DNA of 64,000 nt from an uncultured Paracoccaceae bacterium. GTDB taxonomy: Bacteria > Pseudomonadota > Alphaproteobacteria > Rhodobacterales > Rhodobacteraceae. Location of the stretch: the NCBI GenBank assembly GCA_947503935.1, contig CANNFR010000003.1, positions 348,336 to 412,335 on the forward strand, given 5' to 3'. Shown here piece after piece: positions 53,063 through 62,046 of this stretch. The notes beneath the pieces were generated by a model. It was not told where the DNA came from, did no database searches, and saw only the letters and a list, made by a program, of their open reading frames with translations. The position numbers were made by a program, and so were the translations under genes. Position 1 is the stretch's first letter. Every line of letters starts with the position of its first letter.

Positions 53063-54349
53063 TCAGACCGACTCGATCCGGATCGCGACCGGTGATCCGA
53101 CGACCACCTTGGTGTCGGTGAAACCGGTGATGGCGTGGTCGAGTGCGTCGCGGGTGGTCTTGTGGGTCACGATCAGCACGGGCGCTGTGGCGTCCGAATG
53201 GCCGTATTGGCGCATCCGGTCAACCGAGATGCCGGCCTCGCCCAGAACGGTTGCCACCTTGGCCAGCGCGCCGGGCTTGTCCTGCAGGGTCATGCGCAGG
53301 TAGTAGGGCGCGGGCGCCGCGGCTTTGGCGGGAATGGCCTGGGTCAGGGCCGTCGCGGGCCGCCCGAAGGTACTGACGCGAAACCCGCGCGCCAGGTCGA
53401 TCACATCGGCCATCACAGCACTTGCGGTGGGCCCGCGCCCCGCACCGGCGCCCCGCAGCACGATCTGACCGGCGCTGTCGCCCTCGATCACCACCATGTT
53501 GGTGCCGCCCTGCAATTGCCCAAGCGGGCTGTCATCGGGCACAAGGCACGGGCTCATCCGCTGTTCCAGACCGCGGCCGGTCATCTGCGCCACGCCCAAG
53601 AGCTTGATCTTGTAGCCCATATCGGCGGCCTGGGCGATATCCTCGATGGTGATCCGTCCGATCCCCTCAAGCTCGACCGCGTCAAAGCTGACCTTGGTGC
53701 CGAAGGCGATCGCGGCCAGAAGCGACAGCTTGTGGCCTGCATCAATGCCGCCGACATCAAGGTTCGGGTCGGCCTCAAGATAGCCCAGGGCGTCGGCCTC
53801 GGCAAAAACCTCGTCATAGGGCAGGCCCGCGCTTTCCATCCGGGTCAGGATGTAGTTGCAGGTGCCGTTCATCACGCCCATGACGCGCGTGATAACGTTG
53901 CCTGCCAGCCCCTCGGTCAGGGCCTTGACCACGGGGATGCCACCTGCCACGGCGGCCTCGAACCGGATCACGGCCCCGGCCTTTTCCGCCGTCTCGGCCA
54001 GATCCTGACCGTGATGGGCCAGCATCGCCTTGTTCGCCGTCACCACATCCTTGCCCGCGGAGATCGCGGCTTTGGTGGCATCCAGCGCCGGGCCGGTATC
54101 GCCGCCGATCAACTCAACGAAGACATCCACGTCATCACGTTTGGCCAGGGCGACGGGATCAGCCTCCCAGGCATAGCCGGACAGGTCCATCCCCCGGTCC
54201 TTGTTGTGACTGCGCGCCGAGATGCCGGTGATCTCAATCGGGCGTCCCGCACGGTGGGCCAGCAGATCGGGCTGTTTTCGCACGATATCGAGAACGCCGA
54301 GGCCGACGGTTCCGAGGCCGGCAATGCCAAGGCGGAGGGGGGCGGTCAT
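53063..54349 (-). CDS. hom: Homoserine dehydrogenase
   Basis: This 428-residue enzyme reduces aspartate semialdehyde to homoserine in threonine and methionine synthesis. It has the N-terminal NAD(P) fold (LGIAGLGTVGLGVLDIVRK), the catalytic domain (GVMNGTCNYILTRMESAGLP, EADPNLDVGGIDAGHKLSLL) and a C-terminal ACT domain (MTLQDKPGALAKVATVLGEA) for threonine feedback. Length is typical. Confidence 0.96.
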   Translation of the reverse strand: MTAPLRLGIAGLGTVGLGVLDIVRKQPDLLAHRAGRPIEITGISARSHNKDRGMDLSGYAWEADPVALAKRDDVDVFVELIGGDTGPALDATKAAISAGKDVVTANKAMLAHHGQDLAETAEKAGAVIRFEAAVAGGIPVVKALTEGLAGNVITRVMGVMNGTCNYILTRMESAGLPYDEVFAEADALGYLEADPNLDVGGIDAGHKLSLLAAIAFGTKVSFDAVELEGIGRITIEDIAQAADMGYKIKLLGVAQMTGRGLEQRMSPCLVPDDSPLGQLQGGTNMVVIEGDSAGQIVLRGAGAGRGPTASAVMADVIDLARGFRVSTFGRPATALTQAIPAKAAAPAPYYLRMTLQDKPGALAKVATVLGEAGISVDRMRQYGHSDATAPVLIVTHKTTRDALDHAITGFTDTKVVVGSPVAIRIESV

Positions 54350-54432
54350 GAGGGCGATGGCTCCTGAAAGGGCAAGGCGGGGTGCATCCGTCTGTTACCC
54401 CCTTCGGCCGCGCGCTGCAACGCAGCCGTAGA

Positions 54433-54720
54433 TCAGCGGTCGGTGGCCGCAAGAAGGCGCAGACGCTCGGCCCCCTCCAGAACCGGGCGCCCCCGCAAGG
54501 CTGCGGCGCGCCGGCGGAGCGCGTTGGCGCGGGCCTCAAGGCCTTTGGTGCGGTCGATCATCGGGCCGCTGATCCGGGCGTCCAGGGACGCGAGGGGAAC
54601 GAGGGTGGGGTAGGGCGCCTGCAGCGCCCCGCTGTCAGCCCGCCCCGTACCCTCAGGGAAGGGCGCGCAGGCCGACACCGTGAAAACCGTTGCCGCAAGG
54701 ATAAGAAATACGGCACGCAT
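54433..54720 (-). CDS. Small lipoprotein
   Basis: This 95-residue protein has a lipoprotein signal peptide (MRAVFLILAATVFTVSAC, lipobox Cys at residue 18) and a helical, Arg/Ala/Leu-rich remainder. ATG at 54720 follows GGAGGGCC at a suitable distance. It is 83 bp upstream of hom on the same strand. The family is not recognised; similar genes next to hom are plausible in relatives but were not checked. Confidence 0.7.
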   Translation of the reverse strand: MRAVFLILAATVFTVSACAPFPEGTGRADSGALQAPYPTLVPLASLDARISGPMIDRTKGLEARANALRRRAAALRGRPVLEGAERLRLLAATDR

Positions 54721-54841
54721 GCTGGCCCTCCGGATCGATAAGCCCTTCCTAAGCGCGGGCGGCGGTTTGGTAAAGTCCACCTCTCGACCCCCGCGCCGTT
54801 GCAGGCTACAGCTTTGCCGTTGCACAGAGGGGCTTTGCGCC

Positions 54842-55321
54842 ATGTCAGATAACGTCCTCGCCTACCTTTATCCCTCGCCCGCGCGCCGGATCTTCGGCTT
54901 GTCGACGTTGATTGCCCTTGGGGGTTTCATTGCCTGGGTGGCGTTGACCGCGGCGGAGATGCCTTTGGGGTGGCGGCTTTTTCTGCTGGCGATGGCGCTG
55001 TTGATATTGCTGTTGTCCGAAAAGATGCGCCGCGCCACCCGGGGCCACCTGGAGCTGACACGCACCGAATTGCGCGATGATGCGGGCAGGGCTTTGGCTC
55101 GCGTCGACAACATCGCCTCGATCGATCGGGGTGTCTTTGCGTTCAAACCCTCAAGCGGCTTTCGTCTGCGCCTGTCCCAGCCTATCCCGAGAGCCTGGGC
55201 GCCCGGCCTGTACTGGTGCTTCGGGCGAAGCCTGGGGATTGGCGGCGTAACGGCCGGGAATGAGGGCAAATACATGGCCGAGGTGATCGCTGCGATGCTG
55301 GCAGAGCGGGCATCCAAATAG
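54842..55321 (+). CDS. Two-helix membrane protein, hypothetical
   Basis: This 159-residue protein has two adjacent transmembrane helices (LSTLIALGGFIAWVALTAA and WRLFLLAMALLILLLSE) followed by a beta-rich cytosolic domain (HLELTRTELRDDAGRALARV). The layout resembles PH-like membrane proteins. ATG at 54842 follows GAGGGG. A bidirectional hairpin terminator directly follows its stop. Confidence 0.7.
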   Translation: MSDNVLAYLYPSPARRIFGLSTLIALGGFIAWVALTAAEMPLGWRLFLLAMALLILLLSEKMRRATRGHLELTRTELRDDAGRALARVDNIASIDRGVFAFKPSSGFRLRLSQPIPRAWAPGLYWCFGRSLGIGGVTAGNEGKYMAEVIAAMLAERASK

Positions 55322-55348
55322 AAACGGCGCCCGGTTAAGGCGCCGTTT
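55322..55348. terminator. Bidirectional hairpin terminator
   Basis: A perfect 10-bp stem AAACGGCGCC paired with GGCGCCGTTT with a 7-base loop sits between convergent genes (membrane protein stop at 55321, Tad gene stop at 55370). Flanking A and T residues make it usable in both directions. Confidence 0.85.
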
Positions 55349-55369
55349 GTCAGTCAAACACCTTATCCT

Positions 55370-55963
55370 TTACGGAAACGCAGTCAGCGGACCATCTACT
55401 GGAATCGCGGTCACGAAGCGTGGCCTGACAGGCGTGAAGGTGTTGAACACCCCATCGTGACCGGGAAATGTGCGATTGCCACCGCTTCTGGTTTCAACCA
55501 GCACGAAAGAGGCCGCATTCCCCATCAGGGGCAGGCGGTCTCGTAAGGCTTCTAAATCGCCGTCTCCATAAGGTCCAACGCCAGAGCCGAGCGAACCGTG
55601 CAAGACATATTCGTCGTTGATGCCGTCATAGCTGAAAGATGTCACACGAATCCACGTGTCCCCGCGGTTTTGCAGCATGTAGTCGTAGACGGTATGCACA
55701 CCAGTTACGAAGTCCTGATCAATCGGCTCTGCATTTCCTTGCCGCGAGATGAGGTCCGCTATCGTATAGGCCGCTTTCTCATTGTGGTAGGCAACACGGT
55801 AAAGGTCGAACAGGAAAAACGTCAGGATGAACCACGACAGATACATCGGCAGCACAATAAGGCTTTCGATGGTGATTGTGCCGCGTGCATCCGTGGCAAA
55901 TCGTGTAAGAGACTTGCCAGGACTTGTCTTCCGAAGCCAGTCAGGGGATGAAATCATAGCCAT
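55370..55963 (-). CDS. TadE/TadG-like pilus assembly protein
   Basis: This 197-residue protein has a short basic N-terminus and then the TadE-like segment RGTITIESLIVLPMYLSWFI with one membrane helix and a Glu typical of pseudopilin-like processing. The rest is periplasmic. It is third in a cluster of three TadE/G genes likely tied to Flp/Tad pili. Confidence 0.8.
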   Translation of the reverse strand: MAMISSPDWLRKTSPGKSLTRFATDARGTITIESLIVLPMYLSWFILTFFLFDLYRVAYHNEKAAYTIADLISRQGNAEPIDQDFVTGVHTVYDYMLQNRGDTWIRVTSFSYDGINDEYVLHGSLGSGVGPYGDGDLEALRDRLPLMGNAASFVLVETRSGGNRTFPGHDGVFNTFTPVRPRFVTAIPVDGPLTAFP

Positions 55964-55978
55964 CTGAATTTCCCTCGG

Positions 55979-56575
55979 TCAGCTAGGTTCAACGACAAAC
56001 ACAGTGACGGCCGACACATAAACGCCGCCCTCGTCATCCGTTGGCAGGCGGTATACGAAAGGATTTGGTGAATCCGCCTTAAAAAGAACGCGGGTCAAAG
56101 CGCAGACGCGCACGACCATAAGCTGACTTTCGATACCGGGTTCGAAATCGGTTGCGGGGCGGATCAGATCACCGCCCGCATCGCGTTCTACGCAGGCCGC
56201 TCCGCCTTCGGGGCCAAGCGGAAGCCCGCCCCACGCGTCGGTATCGACCGGTAGCATTTCAATTGCGACCAAGTCGTTGCAATTTCCTTCAACCATTGCA
56301 GCCTGGCAGATCTGGTTAACAAAGGTTTCCCGCGATACGGCACCTGTATCTGGGTCGACAAGTCCGCCCAGACGCACCTCGCGGGCTGCCCTCTCAACGG
56401 CGCGGTCGAACATCGTCGACCGAGACATGAGGACCGCACCTTCAATAGCCCAGATGAAGATCATCAGGAAGATCGGAAACCACAACAGAAACTCGAAGGC
56501 GACCGATCCATCTTCCTTCGCGGCACCCCTGCGCAATCTGCGCAGAGGTGAACTTTCAAGAACAGCCGTTATCAC
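55979..56575 (-). CDS. TadE-like pilus assembly protein
   Basis: This 198-residue protein starts with a cytosolic basic stretch and the TadE signature DGSVAFEFLLWFPIFLMIFI (conserved Glu in the hydrophobic helix). The rest is periplasmic with several Cys (NQICQAAMVEGNCND, ACVERD, VRVCALT). Its start overlaps the TadG-like gene stop by 4 bases. Confidence 0.85.
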   Translation of the reverse strand: MITAVLESSPLRRLRRGAAKEDGSVAFEFLLWFPIFLMIFIWAIEGAVLMSRSTMFDRAVERAAREVRLGGLVDPDTGAVSRETFVNQICQAAMVEGNCNDLVAIEMLPVDTDAWGGLPLGPEGGAACVERDAGGDLIRPATDFEPGIESQLMVVRVCALTRVLFKADSPNPFVYRLPTDDEGGVYVSAVTVFVVEPS

Positions 56576-58248
56576 TGGGTCAACCTCAACTTCGTGATGG
56601 CCCGAGCAATGCTGTCGAACGCGGTCTCGATACCCGGGCCATTCACGTCAAAGAAATGCTCGGACTTCGCATCGGACGCACAATCCCGCAAGGCGGCAAC
56701 GCCTTCTGGGGGGGCCTCGAAGGCAATAGCGAAGACTTTTACGCCTTGCGTCTTGACCGCCGTACAAATCTCGGACGTGCGCTGGTCCTTCACATTGGGT
56801 CTGATCCGATCCATTATTCCAGTGTCGTCAGGATCACCCGCAGTGATGTTCCGCCATCTGAGGTCTTCTTTTTCGGCATTGCTCAGGTCAAGTGGATCTT
56901 GATAGAGTTCATCTAACACCCACTTGATCGAATACGTCGCCCAAAGTTCGGCCCAGCTAAGGCGGTCTGTATCGATCGCATCGCTACCGCCGTATGGCGT
57001 TGTTCTCCAGCGATTATTGTCGAACTGATAGTAATCCCGACCGCCACTTTCGCCCTCACCCGGATGATGAATGCTCAGCCGGCCGCTTGGATCACGGAAA
57101 ACGGGTGAGTCGCCCTCGCCATACTCTTCAGTGATGATGTACTGGTCGGTATTCTTACCGTCCGACATGACAATGATATATTTGTCCGATCCATCGGGTC
57201 CATTGTCAAAATAGTCGAAAGGACGGTCAGCCAAGTCAGCCGAGACATCACCATTGGCAATCAGACCCGCCATCACCTCACGGAATGTCGGATCCATCAG
57301 GGTTGCACCCCACTTCATCCCGATATCGATCGACGTGTTACCGTCGGAGTTGAAACCGCGAATATGCGCCTTCAGAGCTTCAGCATTTTTTGACGGCAGG
57401 AAGATCGCACGGCCATCCTGCTGCGGGCAGTACGGACCTTCGCTATCAGTCACGCGCCATTCTTTACGATTGCTCCACGGATCGAAGACGTAGGCGCGCG
57501 GGATAATGTAGGTACTCGGGTCGAGAGGCGTTTCGCCAAACATGAAGGAAGCGAAGTTCACGCAATTGCCGAAAATGGGACCGCTGATGTTATAGTGAGA
57601 CAACAGGGCCGCACTAGCATTCACTTGCCCGGCATACGGGACGATCGAAATGCTGACCTCACCACGTGCATCCTCATTATTGACAACCTTGTCGATGAAA
57701 TCCTGAGCTGACTCTTTCAGGCGTACCATGCGATTCGAGCGTCCCATTGAGCCTGAGACGTCGAGAACCATGACAATTTCGATATTCTTGACAAGCTCTT
57801 CGGCCGTTGCCGCAGCAGGCGCACCAAGAAAGTCGATATTTGAGAAACTCATCGTCGACGTTTTGAGCACTCCGCGCGCATTTACGGTGACCCTGCGGCC
57901 TTCCCGCACCGCATCAGCGCCTTCAGGCTCGACGATAATGTCATCCGCTGAAATGAAATCACCAAGTCCAGCCTTTTCGAAGCAATCCAACACCACCGTA
58001 CGCGGAGGAAGCTCCTGATCAATATCGGCGGCTGCAAGTGCGCACCGATCCGTCGCGTTCTGGATCATCACGCGCAGGTGTTCTGCCCGCGCGACATCGA
58101 TCGCGATGCCGGAGAAGACCATAATCATGACCGTCCAAATCAACGCGATGAACGTCATTGCGGCGCCCGATTCGCATTGCCAGAACGCGGTCAGTCTATT
58201 CTTGAGCGGAAGAACCCCAGTGAAGGAGCCGAAAGCTGTATTGATCAT
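56572..58248 (-). CDS. TadG-like protein with von Willebrand A domain
   Basis: This 558-residue protein has an N-terminal TadG segment (ESGAAMTFIALIWTVMIMVF with one membrane helix) and a VWA domain from about residue 155 (VMVLDVSGSMGRSNRMVRLK; MIDAS DxSxS) to the C-terminus. It is the first gene of the three-gene TadE/G cluster and probably tethers the pilus machinery at the envelope. Confidence 0.9.
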   Translation of the reverse strand: MINTAFGSFTGVLPLKNRLTAFWQCESGAAMTFIALIWTVMIMVFSGIAIDVARAEHLRVMIQNATDRCALAAADIDQELPPRTVVLDCFEKAGLGDFISADDIIVEPEGADAVREGRRVTVNARGVLKTSTMSFSNIDFLGAPAAATAEELVKNIEIVMVLDVSGSMGRSNRMVRLKESAQDFIDKVVNNEDARGEVSISIVPYAGQVNASAALLSHYNISGPIFGNCVNFASFMFGETPLDPSTYIIPRAYVFDPWSNRKEWRVTDSEGPYCPQQDGRAIFLPSKNAEALKAHIRGFNSDGNTSIDIGMKWGATLMDPTFREVMAGLIANGDVSADLADRPFDYFDNGPDGSDKYIIVMSDGKNTDQYIITEEYGEGDSPVFRDPSGRLSIHHPGEGESGGRDYYQFDNNRWRTTPYGGSDAIDTDRLSWAELWATYSIKWVLDELYQDPLDLSNAEKEDLRWRNITAGDPDDTGIMDRIRPNVKDQRTSEICTAVKTQGVKVFAIAFEAPPEGVAALRDCASDAKSEHFFDVNGPGIETAFDSIARAITKLRLTQ

Positions 58249-58573
58249 GTTTTGTCACCCTCTGCCGGATACTGTCCAGCGCATCCCCCCACAGGAGCGT
58301 CCAGAATTCAGCGCGACCATCAATATTCACCTCACTCTTATGGCGAAAATAGGGCCATCAATCCAGCAAAACCTTGTGCAAGGGTCTGTTTTCCAACAAT
58401 CCTTGCGTAACGAGGTGTTTGTTTCGCGATTCGTTTACGCAAATTTTAGCCAGGTCACCCGGGGCTTCCGCTGTATCAGGCGAATCGTTCCTCTCCTTGT
58501 TAACCGCCGTGACCTAGCGTTAGGCTGATTCTCAACGCACCGACGCACCGGCGCCGATTTTAGGGGAGGGATC
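58249..58573. other. 325-bp region between divergent TadG-like and gdhA genes
   Basis: Both promoters must be here. A moderately A+T-rich part lies near 58330-58450. No gene or clean operator stands out. Confidence 0.4.
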
Positions 58574-60004
58574 ATGGCCCAGCCGCAAGAGCCGACATTC
58601 CGGCAATCTGTCGATCTGATGTTCAATCGTGCCGTCGGCCTGATGGATCTTTCTCCCGGTCTTGAGGAGAAGATCCGCGTCTGCAATTCGACCTATACGG
58701 TGCGGTTTGGCGTGCGTCTACGTGGCGCGATCCACACGTTCACCGGCTACCGTTCGGTTCATTCCGAGCATATGGAGCCGGTGAAGGGCGGCATTCGCTA
58801 CGCCACCAGTGTGAACCAGGATGAGGTTGAGGCGCTGGCGGCGCTGATGACGTACAAATGCGCCCTGGTCGAGGCGCCATTTGGCGGCTCGAAAGGCGGG
58901 CTCTGCATCGATCCGCGTGAATATCAGGAGCATGAGCTTGAGCTGATCACCCGCCGCTTCGCATATGAGTTGATCAAGCGCGATCTGATCAACCCCAGCC
59001 AGAATGTGCCCGCCCCTGACATGGGCTCGGGCGAGCGTGAGATGGCCTGGATCGCCGATCAATATGCCCGGATGCACACGACCGACATCAACGCGCGCGC
59101 CTGCGTCACCGGCAAGCCGCTGAATGCCGGCGGTATCGCGGGGCGGGTCGAGGCAACGGGGCGCGGTGTGCAATATGCCTTGCGTGAATTCTTCCGCCAT
59201 AAGGAAGACGTGGCCGCTGCGAACCTTGAAGGTAAGCTCGACGGCAAGCGGGTGGTCGTGCAGGGGCTGGGCAATGTGGGCTACCACGCCGCGCATTTCC
59301 TGTCGGCTGAGGATGGCGCGAAGGTCACCGGGATCATCGAGCGGGATGGCGGCCTTTGGAACGATGACGGCCTTGATGTCGAGGAAGTGTTCCAATGGAT
59401 TCGCGCCAATGGCGGCGTGACTGGCTGTCCGGCGGGCCGCTTCGTGCCCGAGGGCGCCAAGTTGCTCGAGGCGGAATGCGACATCCTGATCCCCGCCGCG
59501 ATGGAGGGGGTCATCAATCTGACCAACGCCGCCAACATCAAGGCGCCCTTGATTATCGAGGCGGCCAATGGCCCTGTGACCGCCGGGGCCGATGAGGTCC
59601 TGCGCCAGAAGGGCTGCGTGATCATCCCCGACATGTACGCCAATGCCGGCGGTGTCACGGTGTCCTACTTCGAATGGGTCAAGAACCTCAGCCACATCCG
59701 GTTCGGGCGCATGCAGCGGCGCCAGGAAGAGGGGCGGCACCAGATTCTGATCGACGAATTGGAGCGGCTGTCGTCGGATAAGGAGCTGGGCTGGACCCTC
59801 TCACCCGGCTTCAAAGAGAAGTACCTGCGCGGTGCGGATGAACTGGAACTGGTGCGCTCGGGCCTCGATGACACGATGAGGATCGCCTATCAAAGCATGC
59901 GCGAGGTCTGGCACTCCCGCCAGGATGTCACCGATCTGCGGGTGGCCGCCTACCTGGTCGCCATCGGCAAGGTCGCCGCCAGCTATCGTGCCAAGGGGAT
60001 TTGA
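58574..60004 (+). CDS. gdhA: Glutamate dehydrogenase
   Basis: This 476-residue enzyme interconverts glutamate and 2-oxoglutarate plus ammonia. The family blocks are present: VKGGIRYATSVNQDEVEALA, the catalytic Lys in EAPFGGSKGGLCIDP, and the NAD fold VVVQGLGNVGYHAAHFLS. ATG at 58574 follows GGGGAGGG. Length is usual for the family. Confidence 0.93.
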   Translation: MAQPQEPTFRQSVDLMFNRAVGLMDLSPGLEEKIRVCNSTYTVRFGVRLRGAIHTFTGYRSVHSEHMEPVKGGIRYATSVNQDEVEALAALMTYKCALVEAPFGGSKGGLCIDPREYQEHELELITRRFAYELIKRDLINPSQNVPAPDMGSGEREMAWIADQYARMHTTDINARACVTGKPLNAGGIAGRVEATGRGVQYALREFFRHKEDVAAANLEGKLDGKRVVVQGLGNVGYHAAHFLSAEDGAKVTGIIERDGGLWNDDGLDVEEVFQWIRANGGVTGCPAGRFVPEGAKLLEAECDILIPAAMEGVINLTNAANIKAPLIIEAANGPVTAGADEVLRQKGCVIIPDMYANAGGVTVSYFEWVKNLSHIRFGRMQRRQEEGRHQILIDELERLSSDKELGWTLSPGFKEKYLRGADELELVRSGLDDTMRIAYQSMREVWHSRQDVTDLRVAAYLVAIGKVAASYRAKGI

Positions 60005-60028
60005 CCGTTTATCTGGTAAGGCGGCCCT

Positions 60029-61852
60029 TTATTGCAGTGTGGCGGCTAATGCTTCATCAGGCGTGTTCAGCCTCTCAATCTGTCCGCGAAGCGGTGCCAG
60101 AGTGACGATGCTGGGCATATCATAGATCCGCAGGCTTTTCAGCCGCACACGATTGATTTGGGTCAGATCCGTGAGTGCCGGCATGCGCGATAAACGAAGC
60201 TCCTCAATAGCTTTGGCTTGCAGCGGCGACAGATCGGAAAGCAGTGGGAGGCGGTCCATGCCAAGCGTCTGAATTGTCGTTTCTTCAAGTCCTTCGATCG
60301 AGGTCAGGTTGGGAAGATCAAGCAAAAGCAACCGCTCCAGTTCCAATCCACCCAAATCGCTTAAGGTTTGCAAATTCTCGAGCCGCTGAAAATGCAGAAG
60401 TTTTACGTCCTGTAATGGCAGGGTGGACAGATCTTTAACTTGTGGCAACCTGTCCAGTCTGATGGAGGTGAGTGGCATCTTGCTCAGCACGTCGAAATCC
60501 CGCAGGCCTTCCAAATCCTGGAGAAAAAGCTCAGTAACGGGCAAATCGGCCAGCGGCGAATAATCCGAGACTTCGGGAAGGCTGGCAAGGCCCAATTCTG
60601 TAATGGGCATGCCGCTGATAACAGATAGGTCATCTATATGTGGCATTCGGTGGAGGCCGAATGTTTCCAGTGCCATATTTTCGATCGGCACCAAGTCTGT
60701 GACCAGAGGCAGGTCAGAAAGAGTAAGATAGGTTAGTGGGATATCGCTGATCGGGGTCAGATCTATCACAGCGTCCAGCCCCCCGAGTTGAAGCCTTTCC
60801 AACTGCATTTCTGCCAGCGGGGATAAGTCTGACAGCAATGGTAGTCTGCCAAGTTCCAGCCTTTCTATTGACGTGCCGCGAAACCCCTCCAGCGACGTCA
60901 GACTGGGGAGATTGATAAGGGTCGCCTGCTGCAAATTCGCCCCGCCCAAATCTCCCACATTTTGCAAGTTCCCAAGCAGACCCAGGCTGAGGCGGCCGGT
61001 TAGCCCTTTCATCGGAACATCTGACAAGTCAGTGACCTGTGGCATCGCGTTCAGTCTGAGCGACGTCAGCGGCATATCTGCGAGAATATCAATGCTTTGC
61101 AGCCCCGGCAGTTCTGTAAGCGACAGATCGGTCACCGGCAGCGTGGCGATCGGCGTGTAATCGGTAACGTTTGGAAGAGTGCCTAGATAGAGGGTTGAAA
61201 TTGGCATGCCGGCGAAAGCAGACAGGTCCTGAAGGCCCGACATCCGCTCAAGCCCGAGACTTTCCAGCGCCAGACCGCGGAGGGGTCGCAGATCGGTCAC
61301 TTGCGGTAAGCCAATAAGACGCAACGATGTTATCGGCGCATCGCTGAGCGCACCAAGGTCGCTGAGATTCTGAAGCCCGAAAAATTGCACCTCCTCCAAG
61401 GTCAGGCCGGCGAGGGACGATAGATCGCTCAGCCCGCCGGTATCAGCTGGTCTGAAAACCATAATCGACAAGTCACGGAGTGGCGCCTGGGCGAGGGGTG
61501 TCAGATCGGTGATTGGGGCGGCGAACAAAAGATGCAAGGTTTCCAGGGGATAGCCGCGCACTGCCTCAAGACCAGTCAAATTTGAGGCGTTCCCGACAAT
61601 AAGGCGGATAACCGGACCGGCCTCAGCGGCGGTGGTAAGTGTTGCGGCCAATTCGCTGTCGGTGAGCGCTTCGCCAAGCGCCAGCGACACGCCTGTCGTG
61701 CCATGCGCGCTTTCTCGCAACTCGATAGTCCCGAAGGGCGCGATGGCGTCCCGGACGTCTTCTGGAATGATCTGGGCGTGACCGGTCTCTGCTAGAAGAA
61801 AGCCCGCTGCCATGACAGCCAGCACTCTGTTTCGCAGGGACATAGCGGTCAT
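60029..61852 (-). CDS. Secreted leucine-rich-repeat protein with internal duplication
   Basis: This 607-residue protein has a signal peptide (VLAVMAAGFLLAETGHAQ, ending near residue 27) and about 22 LRR units of 20-23 residues (pattern L-x-x-L-x-L-x-x-L-P-x-(V/L)-x-D-(L/Y)-x-P-(I/L)). Residues 195-368 and 394-566 align closely along their whole length, for example TDLSLTELPGLQSIDILADM against TELFLQDLEGLRDFDVLSKM. ATG at 61852 follows GAGGAAAT; an ATG at 61843 is the alternative. Location is periplasmic or extracellular; the partner is unknown. It converges with gdhA. Confidence 0.88.
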   Translation of the reverse strand: MTAMSLRNRVLAVMAAGFLLAETGHAQIIPEDVRDAIAPFGTIELRESAHGTTGVSLALGEALTDSELAATLTTAAEAGPVIRLIVGNASNLTGLEAVRGYPLETLHLLFAAPITDLTPLAQAPLRDLSIMVFRPADTGGLSDLSSLAGLTLEEVQFFGLQNLSDLGALSDAPITSLRLIGLPQVTDLRPLRGLALESLGLERMSGLQDLSAFAGMPISTLYLGTLPNVTDYTPIATLPVTDLSLTELPGLQSIDILADMPLTSLRLNAMPQVTDLSDVPMKGLTGRLSLGLLGNLQNVGDLGGANLQQATLINLPSLTSLEGFRGTSIERLELGRLPLLSDLSPLAEMQLERLQLGGLDAVIDLTPISDIPLTYLTLSDLPLVTDLVPIENMALETFGLHRMPHIDDLSVISGMPITELGLASLPEVSDYSPLADLPVTELFLQDLEGLRDFDVLSKMPLTSIRLDRLPQVKDLSTLPLQDVKLLHFQRLENLQTLSDLGGLELERLLLLDLPNLTSIEGLEETTIQTLGMDRLPLLSDLSPLQAKAIEELRLSRMPALTDLTQINRVRLKSLRIYDMPSIVTLAPLRGQIERLNTPDEALAATLQ

Positions 61853-62046
61853 GATGGATTTCCTCGCCTGATCGGGTTGAAAAGCGGCCCCGTACCCAAA
61901 CATGAGGCTGAGGCCGATTTCTGCAACCCCGGCAGAGCTTTGCATCGCCTGTAAGCGGCGCAGGCGGACGCCGCGCTGTCGCAAATGTCGGCTTTACCAC
62001 CCCATTCACATTGCTATGGTCGGCCCGAGACTGAATTGACGGGGCG

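Noticed and set aside
53135..54367. 410-codon plus-strand frame opposite hom
   Set aside because: Antisense shadow of homoserine dehydrogenase; composition is His/Gln/Gly-rich and unlike protein.
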